From contig NZ_JOIU01000011.1 in the NCBI RefSeq assembly GCF_000720135.1, positions 124,001-188,000 on the forward strand: 64,000 nt of DNA, read 5' to 3'. Position 1 is the stretch's first letter. Each line of letters starts with the position of its first letter. The position numbers and the translations under genes are program-made. This document shows positions 25,965 through 34,628 of this stretch, piece after piece. This DNA comes from Streptomyces sp. NRRL S-1022 (lineage in GTDB: Bacteria; Actinomycetota; Actinomycetes; Streptomycetales; Streptomycetaceae). Below the pieces are notes generated by a model that worked only from the letters and a program-made list of their open reading frames with translations, searched no databases and was not told where the DNA came from.

Positions 25965-26366
25965 TCAAGCGCGGCGTGGGTCGGGCCGGGCGCAGCGGAC
26001 GCAAGTGGTGGCTGCCGGACGGACCTCTAGGCGTTCGGGCGGAATCGTCCCGCCGCAGCCTTCGCACTGCTCGTACCGTCCCCCTTCGAGTCGTTCCAGT
26101 GCCCGGTCCAGTTCTTCCAGGTGCTCGCGCGTCTGCGCCAGCAGGGCTGCGACGTGTGCCCGCTCGAAGGCGGTGGTGCCCCCTTCGGGATCGTGCTCGT
26201 CGTCTACCGCGGTCAGGGCGTTCGCCGCGACGATCCCGTCGAAGTCGCGGCTCAGCGCGGCCGCCCGAGCGAGGGTGTCGGCGCGGTCGGCCGCGAGGCG
26301 TGCGCGCACGGTCGAGAAGTCGGACGAGCCGGGCTCGTCGTGGCCGTACCGAGGTGTATCACCCAT
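25965..26366 (-). CDS. TraR/DksA-type C4 zinc-finger protein
   Basis: 133 residues from the ATG at 26366. A helical N-terminal part (STVRARLAADRADTLARAAA, then a coiled coil HVAALLAQTREHLEELDRAL) precedes the zinc finger CEGCGGTIPPERL...CVRC (C-x2-C-x(n)-C-x2-C). This is the DksA/TraR plan of proteins that enter the RNA polymerase secondary channel; short actinobacterial members are often of unknown role (RbpA- or CarD-unrelated). It starts close to the CRISPR relic on its downstream side. Confidence 0.85.
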   Translation of the reverse strand: MGDTPRYGHDEPGSSDFSTVRARLAADRADTLARAAALSRDFDGIVAANALTAVDDEHDPEGGTTAFERAHVAALLAQTREHLEELDRALERLEGGRYEQCEGCGGTIPPERLEVRPAATTCVRCARPDPRRA

Positions 26367-26733
26367 GCTGGGACAACGCAGGTTCACGGTTCCCGATTCC
26401 CTGCAGCATGTCGGGACGGTCGAAGCGTGACCGTGCCTGCGCATGAGCGTTATCACGGCATCGCGCTCCCCCACTCCGCGCGAGCCCTGGTGAGGGCCCG
26501 GACCTCAGCCTGCCCGGCCCGGGTCCTCACCGCCCACACGCACAACGGGTCAGCACCGCATTTCACACTGACCGGCCGGTCTTCTTCGAGGGTGGCTATG
26601 CGGGCGCGGGATGTCGACGCCTTCGCCACCGCGACCGTGGTGCCGCCCGGCTGGCGAGACCAAGTGCTGGAGGCGGTCACCGAAACCCTCGTCACGATCC
26701 CGGAAGGACAGGCCCCGGCAACCACTTACCAAG
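26367..26733. other. Intergenic stretch, unrecognised
   Basis: Open frames exist on both strands but none shows a family signature. It ends at the IstB fragment. Confidence 0.35.
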
Positions 26734-26841
26734 TGCGAATGGATCAAGAAGCGCCTGCCGCTCTTCCTGATCGGCGACTCGGTCACCGGCAAGTCCCACC
26801 TGCTCATCGCCCTCGGAAACGAGGCGGCGAGGGCCGGCTGA
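26734..26841 (+). pseudogene. IstB-like ATPase fragment of an IS21-family element
   Basis: The frame ending at the TGA at 26841 reads WIKKRLPLFLIGDSVTGKSH then LLIALGNEAARAG, the Walker A region of IstB helper ATPases (usual pattern G-D-S-G-T-G-K-S-H). Here the second glycine of the P-loop is valine. Upstream and downstream parts of IstB and the IstA transposase are missing, so this is only a 100-bp scar. The stretch 26842-27095 holds no recognisable gene. Confidence 0.7.
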
Positions 26842-27095
26842 CGTGCCTACCTCCGCTCCCCCGGGCACACCCAGCCCAACGCCAGAGCCGCGCGAAAACG
26901 TTCGCACCAGCGTGGTGGCCCGCGGGTTCACGGACGGGCGCGGCAGAGGGCGCGGACGGTTGTCGGACGGGTTGTCGGCGGCCGCTAAGTTTTCTCTCGG
27001 ATTCCGGCCGAGGATGTCGAAAACGCCGGGCGGGCTTCTACCAACCCGTGACAGCCCCCGCCCGGGACGGGCACGACGAACGATGGAGCAGAACC

Positions 27096-27497
27096 ATGAA
27101 GTACATGCTGCTGATGCAGTTCAGCGAGAAGAGCGTCGACTTCCCCAAGCTCGACGAGTGGAAGCCCGAGGAGATCCAAACCCACATCCAGTTCATGAAA
27201 CAGACCAATGTCGGCTTGGCCGCCGCCGGTGAGCTGGTTGACGCCCAGGGCCTGGCCATGCCGGAGACCGCCCGGATCGTGCGCTCCCACAGCGGCGGCG
27301 CGCCGGTCGTCACCGAGGGCCCGTTCCCGGAGTCCAAGGAGTGGGTGGCCGGCTGGTGGATCGTGGACTGCGACACCGAGCAGCGGGCGATCGAGATCGC
27401 CGCCGCCGTCTCCGCCGCTCCCGGCCCGGGCGGGCGGCCGCTCAACATGCCGATCGAGGTGCGCCAAGTCATGGTGGCCCCGCCCACCGAGCTGTGA
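27096..27497 (+). CDS. YCII/DGPF-domain protein, partner of the ECF42 sigma factor
   Basis: 133 residues from an ATG at 27096 with GGAG upstream. It carries the YCII-related domain with the characteristic TEGPFPESKEWVAGWWIVD stretch (the DGPF motif appears as EGPF) and an N-terminal MKYMLLMQFS strand. It is followed seven bases later by an ECF42-type sigma factor. In characterised actinobacteria, DGPF-domain genes are the conserved neighbours and main targets of ECF42 sigma factors, so the pair is probably co-regulated. Its biochemical activity is unknown. Confidence 0.85.
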   Translation: MKYMLLMQFSEKSVDFPKLDEWKPEEIQTHIQFMKQTNVGLAAAGELVDAQGLAMPETARIVRSHSGGAPVVTEGPFPESKEWVAGWWIVDCDTEQRAIEIAAAVSAAPGPGGRPLNMPIEVRQVMVAPPTEL

Positions 27498-27504
27498 ACC
27501 CCCT

Positions 27505-28764
27505 ATGACGACCTTCGAACCAGCCGTCGACGACCTGCTGCGCACGCTCGCGCCGCAGGTCGTCGGCGTGCTCACCCGCCGCTGGGGGGACTTCGCCGCC
27601 GCCGAGGACGCCGTCCAGGAGGCCCTGCTGGACGCCGCCACCCAGTGGCCGGCCGAGGGGGCGCCGCGCAACCCGCGCGGCTGGCTGATTCAGGTCGCCA
27701 GTCGCCGGATGACCGAGCAGGTCCGCAGCGAGCAGGCCCGCCATCGGCGCGAGGAGCTGGTGGCTGGGCAGATCCCGGCCGACCGGCGGTCCGCACCGGG
27801 AGCCGACGCTGGAGACGAGGGTGCGCATGACGACACCCTCACGCTGCTGTTCCTGTGCTGCCACCCTGTGCTGTCGCCGGCCTCGGCGATCGCGCTCACC
27901 CTCCGCTCGGTCGGCGGGCTGACCACGGGCGAGATCGCCCGCGCCTTCCTCGTCCCCGAGGCGACCATGGGGCAGCGGATCAGCCGCGCCAAGCAACGGA
28001 TCAAAGCCTCCGGGGTGCCGTTCCGGATGCCGGATGACGCCGAGTGGCCGGCCCGGCTGGACGCGGTGCTGCACGTCCTCTACCTGATCTTCAACGAGGG
28101 CTACACCAGCAGTACCGGCCCCCAGTTGCGGCGCGTCGAACTCTCCCGGGAGGCGATCCGCCTCGCCCGGGCCGTCCACACGCTGCTGCCGGACAACGCC
28201 GAAGTGGCCGGCCTGCTCGCGCTGATGCTGCTCACCGAGGCGCGCGGGCCCGCCCGCACCAGCCCGGACGGCGAACTCGTCCCGCTCGCCGAGCAGGACC
28301 GAAGCCGCTGGGACACAGCCGCGATCGCCGAGGGCGTCGCACTGATCACCGCCGCCCTGCCGCGCGGCCCGGTCGGCCCGTACCAGGTGCAGGCGGCAAT
28401 CGCGGCCGTCCACGACGAGGCGCCCACCGCCGCCGACACGGACTGGCCCCAGATCCTCGCCCTGTACGGAGTGCTCGCCCGCATCTCCGACAACCCGCTG
28501 ATCACCCTGAACCGGGCGGTCGCCGCCGCCATGGTGGACGGCCCCGCCGCCGGCCTCGCCCTGCTCGCCGACCCACCGCCCGCGCTCGCCGACCACCACC
28601 GGCTGTACGCCGTCCGCGCCCATCTGCACGCACTCGCCGGGGAAAGGGAGGCCGCCATCGCCGACTACCGCACCGCCGCCCGCCGCACCACCAGCCTCCC
28701 GGAGCGGCACCACCTCAGCCTGCGCGCCGCCCGACTGGCCGCGCGAGCGGGAACGGGAAGGTGA
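27505..28764 (+). CDS. ECF42-type RNA polymerase sigma factor with long C-terminal domain
   Basis: 419 residues from an ATG at 27505. Region 2 (DFAAAEDAVQEALLDAATQW, GWLIQVASRRMTEQ) and region 4 (LRSVGGLTTGEIARAFLVPE, ATMGQRISRAKQRIK) occupy the first 180 residues. The rest is the large helical TPR-like extension (DUF6596 type) with HVLYLIFNEGYTSS, LLALMLLTEARGPARTSPDG and ISDNPLITLNRAVAAAMVDG. This layout defines ECF42. In other streptomycetes the extension is needed for activity and no anti-sigma factor is encoded nearby, as here. Co-transcribed with the YCII/DGPF gene. Confidence 0.9.
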   Translation: MTTFEPAVDDLLRTLAPQVVGVLTRRWGDFAAAEDAVQEALLDAATQWPAEGAPRNPRGWLIQVASRRMTEQVRSEQARHRREELVAGQIPADRRSAPGADAGDEGAHDDTLTLLFLCCHPVLSPASAIALTLRSVGGLTTGEIARAFLVPEATMGQRISRAKQRIKASGVPFRMPDDAEWPARLDAVLHVLYLIFNEGYTSSTGPQLRRVELSREAIRLARAVHTLLPDNAEVAGLLALMLLTEARGPARTSPDGELVPLAEQDRSRWDTAAIAEGVALITAALPRGPVGPYQVQAAIAAVHDEAPTAADTDWPQILALYGVLARISDNPLITLNRAVAAAMVDGPAAGLALLADPPPALADHHRLYAVRAHLHALAGEREAAIADYRTAARRTTSLPERHHLSLRAARLAARAGTGR

Positions 28765-29153
28765 GCCATCGGTCAAAGCTCGGTGAGGCAGGGTGTGTCA
28801 TCGGAGGTTGAGCTTGTGCCACACCGTGTACGCGGCCGCACGTTCGACGACGATGCCTGGAGGTGCGGCGGGGCTGTGCTCGGCACTGGCGGGGGTCAGA
28901 GGGAACCGGACTGCCATGCCCTCGGCATCATCGAGCGGCTGATGGTGTCACGCTCCGGGCGGCACAAGAGATCGCACTCGACATGTGGGAAACCGGCTAT
29001 GGGCTGGCCTCGAGCATCGCCTACGGCAGCGCCGACCGCCCCAGCGAGGCATTCAGGACCCGCCGCGCAGGTGGGGGTCCGTCCCGATCGGCGTCGGTCC
29101 GGCTCCGGATCATCGTCGAGTTCGGGCCGGCAGCCGAAAGGCCGATGCGTTGT
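28765..29153. other. Intergenic stretch with a possible gene scrap
   Basis: Around 28960-29080 one plus-strand frame reads RAAQEIALDMWETGYGLASS then IAYGSADRPSEAF, which looks protein-like but is short, has no start and matches nothing I recognise. Confidence 0.3.
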
Positions 29154-29687
29154 TCAGGGACGGGGCTCCAGCATCTCCAGAGCGCCGGTCTCGGGGTCGT
29201 AGCTGCGCAGGCTGACGAGCCGGGCCGACAGCGGGGGCGTCGGCAGCAGCTCGCTGACCCTCCGGTCGGCGAAGGCACCAGCCCGCCGGGTCCGGCCGAG
29301 GGTGATGTGTGGTACCCAGCGCCCGGGCTCATGCAAGGGGTTCAGGGTCGCGGGCGGGCTGTCCGAGGCCACCGCCTCCCACACCCGTCGGTGCAAGTCG
29401 GCCAGGGCGGAGTCGAGGTCCAGCGCCCAGGCCAGTACCGAAGTGGGCCGCTCGAAGCGGATCACGCCTCTGAACCGCGTCGGCAGTGGCAGGGCGGTAG
29501 CCACCTCGGCGAGTTCCCAGCGGATCGGGGCGGTCAACTCCGGGCAGGCGGCCAGAGTGAGGTGCGGGCTGTTGGTCGGCGAGCGGTGCCGCGCCTGACT
29601 GGGCAGCCCCGCCTCCATCAGCCGCCGCCAGGTCTCCCGAACCGCTAGCTCTGCCGCCTCATCCAACAGGAGCTCGACCGTGCGCAC
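29154..29687 (-). CDS. 2'-5' RNA ligase / 2H phosphoesterase superfamily protein
   Basis: 177 residues from a GTG at 29687. The two H-x-T/S motifs of the 2H phosphoesterase fold are present: SPHLTLAACPEL (about residue 41) and VPHITLGRTRR (about 127). Length and spacing match the LigT/ThpR-like group acting on cyclic phosphodiester or 2'-5' RNA ends. It stands alone between two stretches of decayed sequence. Substrate unknown. Confidence 0.8.
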   Translation of the reverse strand: MRTVELLLDEAAELAVRETWRRLMEAGLPSQARHRSPTNSPHLTLAACPELTAPIRWELAEVATALPLPTRFRGVIRFERPTSVLAWALDLDSALADLHRRVWEAVASDSPPATLNPLHEPGRWVPHITLGRTRRAGAFADRRVSELLPTPPLSARLVSLRSYDPETGALEMLEPRP

Positions 29688-30189
29688 CGTCGCAGCCTAC
29701 CGGCTATTCGCATGCGGGTCCGCCGCCGATCGGACGGCAAGGTCGGGGCTCGGCTTAGGCCGCGGGACGGCATGCGCAAGCCATCGGGCCATGCTGTACG
29801 GCCCGGCATCGCGCCGGTGACCACCCGGATCGGGCTGCATCCCGGAGCAGGACCTTCCATGAGCGGCACGGCATTACCACGGAGGCGAGGAGCCCGCCGG
29901 CCCAGAGAGTGGTCTCGGCGAGCAGGCGGTGGTGGACCTCGTCGAGTACGGCGTGAGTCCCGCGCAGGTTGTCCCAAACCGGGATCGATGGTGTGCCGTG
30001 GCTGGTCCCTGTCAGCAGCCCGGGCAGCGGCTGGGACGCGCCTTCAGCCCGGGCCTTTGGGCTATGGCCGTCCAGGCTGGGGCGCCACCCGCAGTGGGAA
30101 CCGTGCCGGAGCGGCGAAGCCGCCGTCGGTGTGGTCGGCGGTATGTGCCGCGATGTCAATCCACGACTGGGGCCGTCGCCCGTGGGGAA
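29688..30189. other. Stretch without an identified gene
   Basis: A minus-strand frame around 29860-30010 reads PSIPVWDNLRGTHAVLDEVH and LLAETTLWAGGLLASVVM. It has some protein character, but neither start nor family could be recognised. Confidence 0.3.
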
Positions 30190-30405
30190 TCCTTGCCCTG
30201 CCGCTCGGCGGTGAGGACGCCGTCCTGACCGGCGAGACCACCATCCGCTGCCACGCCGCTGCCGACAACTCGCTGCTCTGGCAGGTCCAGGGCTTCCCCG
30301 GCAGCCGCAAAACCTCCCGGAGCCGCGCCACCCTGGGCGAACTGGCCGGTCCGGTTCCGCCACCCGCCTTCCGGCACTTCCTCACCCCGCGCGACGAGCC
30401 CTCAT
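30190..30405 (+). pseudogene. Unidentified gene fragment
   Basis: About 70 codons with strongly GC-biased third positions read LALPLGGEDAVLTGETTIRC, then HAAADNSLLWQVQGFPGSRK and LGELAGPVPPPAFRHFLTPR. The signature indicates a once-functional gene whose start and end are gone; it abuts the truncated C terminus of the GNAT gene on the other strand. Family not recognised. Confidence 0.4.
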
Positions 30406-31237
30406 CCGCAGGAGCGGTGCGGATTCGCGGTCCCGGTGTACAACCGGGCAGTCTCCGCGCCGTGCTCACGGAGAGATCGCAATCCGTCCAGCAGCATGGC
30501 CCGCCCCAGTCCCAGACGCCTCGACTCTGCCCGGACCCTCAATTCCTCGACTTCGCCCACGGTGTGGTCATGCCGGCGGATGGAGCACAGGGCGACGCCC
30601 GCCATCCGATCATCATCCCAAGCGGCTCGCCAGCAGGTCGGGGCGGCCCGGGCGAGGAAGCTCTCGAACGTCCACTTCTCGGTGAAGGCAACATTCGCAT
30701 ACGAGTCAACGACCGTCTTCCAGGCCGCGTGGTAACTGGTCGGCTCGGCGGCACCCACTCCGATGCCGGCCGGCAACTGACCGTTGTGCTCGGGTAGCCG
30801 TCGGAGATCGGCCAGTTCCAGCTCCTCTTCGGAGACCATGGCGTTCGCGCCGAACACGGCCGTACGTGCGGTTCCATCTTGCTGCGCGAGCCGACGGATA
30901 CGGCTCTCGGCCCAGTTGACCATGTCTGAGCCGATGCCCCCGCCGCGGTGCTCGGGCAGCAGGTAGCCACGGTGCAGGCACAGCCATGTCCCGTCCCGCT
31001 CCTGCCACCACCTGACCGTCACGTAGCCGACGATGTCACCGTTGCGCTCCACCAAGACCTGGTTCCCGGACGGGTCGTCCAGCTCGGCCGAGACTTCGGC
31101 GATCTCGGCTGCCGTCGGAACTCCCTCCACCACCGAGCGAGCGTCGACCCATCCCGCCCTGCACAGCCCAGCCGCACAGCGGCCATCGCGCCGTGGTCTG
31201 CGTTGCCGCGATACGGCCGGAAGAGATAGCTGGGCAT
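30402..31237 (-). pseudogene. Tandem GNAT acetyltransferase with frameshift and lost C terminus
   Basis: From an ATG at 31237 the first 31 codons (SYLFRPYRGNADHGAMAAVR, LGCAGRDG) read in one frame; the continuation VDARSVVEGVPTAAEIAEVS lies in the next frame, consistent with loss of one G in a G-run near 31155. The rest shows two GNAT folds: RGYLLPEHRGGGIGSDMVNW in the first and ELRVRAESRRLGLGRAMLLD in the second, both with the acetyl-CoA R/Q-x-x-G-x-G/A loop. It ends LYTGTANPHRSCG where relatives continue through a final strand, so the 3' end is also cut at 30402. Confidence 0.7.
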
Positions 31238-31360
31238 CGTCCCGGCGATCCATGGCCGTTGCCACTGTTCACGCCCATACCAAGGCCTCCCGATATGCCG
31301 GACATGCGGTCAGCGAGCGTAGGCCGTGCCGATCGGACAACCGAACTCGTTTTCCGCAGC

Positions 31361-31575
31361 ATGACCATTCGCGGGCACCTGACTGACGCGCAGTGGGAAC
31401 GGCTGTGGCCGTTCCTGCCGGTGAGCAACAGGCGTTGTGGCAGGGGGCGGATCACCGGCAGGTGATCGACGGGATGCTGCACCGGGTGCGCACCAGCGTT
31501 CAGTGGCGTGATCTGCCCGAGCGGTTCGGACCGTGGAAGACCGTCTGTGAGTGCCCTCGCGCACGGCGCGGTTGC
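31361..31575 (+). pseudogene. IS5-family transposase, N-terminal fragment
   Basis: MTIRGHLTDAQWERLWPFLP begins at 31361, followed after a frameshift near 31440 by DHRQVIDGMLHRVRTSVQWR and DLPERFGPWKTV. This is the conserved N-terminal domain of IS5-family (DUF4096-type) transposases; the catalytic DDE domain is absent. An insertion-element scar. Confidence 0.75.
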
Positions 31576-31659
31576 AGTCGTCAACGCCGGTAGCCGTACG
31601 CCACGAAGTGCTGATCTTGAGTCCGGTGCTCGGCACGACAAGCCCGTCCTCCTCGTCGT

Positions 31660-31880
31660 CGCCCATGGCAGCCGTGCGGAAGCTGCGTTCCCGCGGCTGC
31701 GAGCGGGTTGCCGTCGCTCCGTACGTCCCGGCCCCCGCCCTTCCTGCCGGACCGCATCGCACGGGGCGAGGCCGGGGCGCATGTGCTCGTCGGCGTGCTC
31801 GCTCCGGCTCCGGTAGCGGGTACCTCCTGGGGCGATTCGACGAGGCGACGCCGCGGCATTCGCTCCGGTACATCGCCTGA
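31660..31880 (+). pseudogene. Sirohydrochlorin chelatase (CbiX)-like C-terminal fragment
   Basis: Pieces in shifting frames match the second half of a CbiX/SirB-type chelatase: VRKLRSRGCERVAVAPYV, then FLPDRIARGEAGAHVLVGVL and LLGRFDEATPRHS. Relatives read R-G-C-x-R-V-A-V-x-x-Y-x-L-A-P-G-x-x-x-D-R. The N-terminal metal-binding histidine region (a G-H-G-S-R stretch) is not cleanly present, though AHGSRAEAAF occurs slightly upstream in another frame. Inactive remnant. Confidence 0.55.
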
Positions 31881-32054
31881 CATTTCCGTGTCCGTCACCT
31901 GGTGACGGGGCATCCGACTGTCGTTACATATTCACGCGGACGCCGCCTGCATAAATTGTGCCGAAAATAGAACCTCAGAGAACACTCAACTCAGTTGCCG
32001 CCTCACCCGTTCACGCGGAAGGATGATCACACAAGCCGAAGAACGGGGAACACG

Positions 32055-32531
32055 GTGAACATAAGCAAGAAATGGCTGACCACTTTGGCGGCTCCGGTCG
32101 CCGCCGGAATCCTTCTGACCGGCATGGCGGCCCCGCAGGCGTCCGCCGCCGCGCACAAGGCGGACGCCACCTGCTCGGCCGCGCTCAATCCCACGGCGGA
32201 CGCCAAGATCAAGGTGCGGACGTACTACACCAAGAAGACGAGCACGACCTGGCAGCACCTGAGCCGGTACTTCTACCCGAGCAGCCACGGCATCAAGAAG
32301 TCCCGCTCGGACACGGACGTGGCCAGTTGGCTGCTCGTCGGCTCCAGCCGGAAGGGCTGGGAACACGAGAAGCCCGGTTCGATCCGCTGGGACATGATCT
32401 CGTACGGCTATGACTACCCCAAGGGCCAGCGTCCCGTGACCAAGAAGGGCAAGACCCGTCTGGTCGTCCACGGCTGGTACGCGCTCGACACCTGGCCGAC
32501 CGAGTGCAAGGCCCAGTCCTGGGTGTTCTAG
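32055..32531 (+). CDS. Small secreted protein of unknown function
   Basis: 158 residues from a GTG at 32055 (GGGGAA upstream). Residues 1-31 form a signal peptide (NISKKWLTTLAAPVAAGILL ... ASAAA). The mature protein is basic and aromatic (KVRTYYTKKTSTTWQHLSRY, LLVGSSRKGWEHEKPG) with two cysteines (DATCSA and TECKAQ) near its ends, which could close one disulfide. Family not recognised. A strong terminator-like hairpin follows at 32544, then a lipoprotein gene. Upstream 31900-32050 is relatively AT-rich, as in a promoter. Confidence 0.75.
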   Translation: MNISKKWLTTLAAPVAAGILLTGMAAPQASAAAHKADATCSAALNPTADAKIKVRTYYTKKTSTTWQHLSRYFYPSSHGIKKSRSDTDVASWLLVGSSRKGWEHEKPGSIRWDMISYGYDYPKGQRPVTKKGKTRLVVHGWYALDTWPTECKAQSWVF

Positions 32532-32543
32532 TCCGCCGACCGT

Positions 32544-32578
32544 CGCGTGGGTGCGCAGCGGCGCTGCGCACCCACGCG
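32544..32578. terminator. Perfect 16-bp stem-loop between two secreted-protein genes
   Basis: The arm CGCGTGGGTGCGCAGC (32544-32559) pairs perfectly with 32563-32578 around a GGC loop, 12 bases after the stop at 32531 and 24 bases before the next ATG. It is a strong factor-independent terminator-type hairpin for a GC-rich organism, although it lacks a T-run. Confidence 0.7.
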
Positions 32579-32602
32579 GTGTCCCTGACACCGGAAAAAC
32601 GC

Positions 32603-33685
32603 ATGAGCACCCAGAAAAGGCTTTTCGTACTGGCTTCGGCATTGAGCGGACTTCTTCTCGCCACCGGATGCACTGCACCGTCGGCATCTAAAGCAGCGCC
32701 CGCCGGAAACCGTTCCATCGTGCTGGCCGACGGTGATTCCAGTGGTTACATCACGTACGACACGGAGCATGAGGTACTGGCGGGATACACGAAGGACGGC
32801 AGCGAGAAATGGCGCGAGAGCCGCTATTTCCCCACCGACGTGCACTGCGCGGGTTCCTGCCCGAACGCCGTCATATCGGCGACCGTCGACATGAACGAGC
32901 GGGAGACGCGGACGCACACCGTCTGGAAGACCGGAGCCGCCTCCACGGTCCGCACGTCGCCCAGCCGTTCCCTGGTCGTCCACTGGGCGAAGGACCGGGA
33001 CACCTGGGTCGCGACGGACGAGTCCTCGATCACCTGGTCGCAGTCCGGGAGACTCCACAGCAAGAAGTTCGCCGCAGGGGTCGGCGACGCGATGGGGCGG
33101 GTCTCCGACGACGGGAGCACGCTGGTCGTCTCCGTCCAGCCCGGTTCCGCGAAGACCTGGAGCGCCTACCGCTTCCGGCTCACGGGCGCCCGGCTGTCAC
33201 CGGTCCTGGTCTCCGACGCCCTGCCCGGAAGCATCGGCTGCCTGTCCCGGCAACGCGAGTCCATGTGGACGCTCGGCGACAAGGCCGTCGAGTTCGACCT
33301 GGCGACCGGCAGAAAGCTCCGTGAGATCCCGCAGTTCCTCAGTGACTGCGCCAGCTCCCGGAACACGACCGTGCTCGGGGCGTTCTCGGCGGGAACTGAC
33401 GAGGCGCGACAGACGATCTCCCTCGCCCCCGCCAACCGGTCCGCACCCCCGCGCACGACCACGGCGAACAGCGACGGCGAGATCGGCGTCTTCCGTGACT
33501 GCGGCGTCTTCCTGTCGGACGGCCGGGTGACGACCCTGTCGGCGGCCGGCGACCGGCAGCCGACACAGATCAGCGCCCACAGCGTGCTGACCACCCCCGA
33601 CGGCCTGATCTACAGCATCGGCCCGTCCGGCAAACCGGAGCGGCACGGCATCACAGCGAACGAACGGCATTGCCGCGTCGCGTAA
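32603..33685 (+). CDS. Lipoprotein, probable beta-propeller-like surface protein
   Basis: 360 residues from an ATG at 32603. The signal peptide ends in a lipobox (LLLATGCTAPS, Cys about 23), so the protein is lipidated and anchored outside the membrane. The mature part has repeated strand-rich segments such as EVLAGYTKDGSEKWRESRYF, GRVSDDGSTLVVSVQPGSAK and HSVLTTPDGLIYSIGPSGKP, resembling a WD/PQQ-like propeller, with cysteines at SDCASS, FRDCGVF and near the end. No precise family recognised. Confidence 0.75.
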   Translation: MSTQKRLFVLASALSGLLLATGCTAPSASKAAPAGNRSIVLADGDSSGYITYDTEHEVLAGYTKDGSEKWRESRYFPTDVHCAGSCPNAVISATVDMNERETRTHTVWKTGAASTVRTSPSRSLVVHWAKDRDTWVATDESSITWSQSGRLHSKKFAAGVGDAMGRVSDDGSTLVVSVQPGSAKTWSAYRFRLTGARLSPVLVSDALPGSIGCLSRQRESMWTLGDKAVEFDLATGRKLREIPQFLSDCASSRNTTVLGAFSAGTDEARQTISLAPANRSAPPRTTTANSDGEIGVFRDCGVFLSDGRVTTLSAAGDRQPTQISAHSVLTTPDGLIYSIGPSGKPERHGITANERHCRVA

Positions 33686-33781
33686 CCCCGCGACGTGCTC
33701 CTCACCTCCATGCAGTGTGCGGTGGCCGCCACGGCGCCGCCTGGCGGCGGGTCCCAACGGCTCACCGGCCGTGGGCGCTCA

Positions 33782-34130
33782 CTGGCCGAGGGCGTTCACG
33801 TGCTGCTGGGTGCAGGTGAGGCTGCCGGTGCCCGCGACGGACACCCCGATGGCCATCGTCTCCAGCGCCGTGCGGATCCGGTCCCGGTCGAGCGGCGGGC
33901 CGTCCGCGGCGGACCACGCCAGTTCACGCTGGACGGCGTCCCCGCTGGGCATGGCCCTGGGTACGGGGCGTGCGGCATCTCCCCGAGCCGGCCGCCGAGT
34001 TGCATCAGCACGTCCAGGTCCGCGATGCCGGGGGTGATCCCGGTCGCGCCGCGGTCGCCGTAGGGGGGCGGCACCGACCGCGACGACGAGACGCGCGACC
34101 GTCCAGGGCCGGCCGGGATCACCGGCCACC
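33782..34130 (-). pseudogene. Unidentified gene remnant with a frameshift
   Basis: Read leftward with strong GC3 bias: GITPGIADLDVLMQLGGRLG and EMPHA in one frame, then after a shift DAVQRELAWSAADGPPLDRD, RIRTALETMAIGVSVAGTGS and LTCTQQHVNALGQ to the stop at 33782. The 5' end is lost. The helical C terminus looks like a domain tail but I do not recognise the family. Confidence 0.45.
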
Positions 34131-34326
34131 CCTGCGAACGCTTGGTCGTGCCAGGCGACGGACCATGCAGGCTCGACGGCCTTCACCCAGCGCGATTGTG
34201 TAGCGCGATCGGGTGATCCAGGCGGCCTGAGCAGTCCGCGCCCATGATGGCAGCGGAATACCGGTGCCTGGTCGCGGAACGCGGCCGGCTGGCGGTGACT
34301 GCCGCTGTCACACGGGGGAAGGGAAC

Positions 34327-34589
34327 GTGAACATGGCATACCTGCGGTCTCGGGGGATGCGGAGTGCAGGTCTGGTGGCCGCCGCGGGCGCGGCGGTGCT
34401 CGGCGGCGCGGCGGCTGTGCCGGCCGACAGCGGTGCGCAGGGGTGGTGATCGGCTCGCCCGGTGTGCTGTCGGGCAACGTGATTCAGGTCCCGGTCGACG
34501 TTCCGGTCAACGCCTGCGGCAACACCGTCGACGTGATCGGCTTGCTGAACCCGGCCTTTGGCAACGGCTGCGTCAACACCGGCATGTGA
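34327..34589 (+). pseudogene. Chaplin gene with a frameshift between signal peptide and chaplin domain
   Basis: A GTG at 34327 (or the ATG at 34333) begins a signal peptide (SAGLVAAAGAAVLGGAAAVP). It runs into a TGA after GAQGW at 34449. One base out of frame, the mature chaplin domain is intact: VVIGSPGVLSGNVIQVPVDV then PVNACGNTVDVIGLLNPAFG and NGCVNTGM, ending at 34589 with the two conserved cysteines. Chaplins are amyloid-forming surface proteins that make aerial hyphae hydrophobic. A single base lost near 34442 explains the break. This would be a short chaplin lacking a sortase signal. Confidence 0.8.
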
Positions 34590-34628
34590 CGCACCAGACG
34601 CTTCCGTGGACAGGCTATTGCCCTGTTC

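Noticed and set aside
25649..26030. Several open frames with repeated Pro-Arg-Arg-Gly segments
   Set aside because: They are translations of the CRISPR repeats, not proteins.
27469..28776. 435-codon minus-strand frame
   Set aside because: Antisense shadow of the ECF42 sigma factor.
31581..31913. Minus-strand 110-codon frame
   Set aside because: Antisense to the CbiX-like remnant; no independent support.
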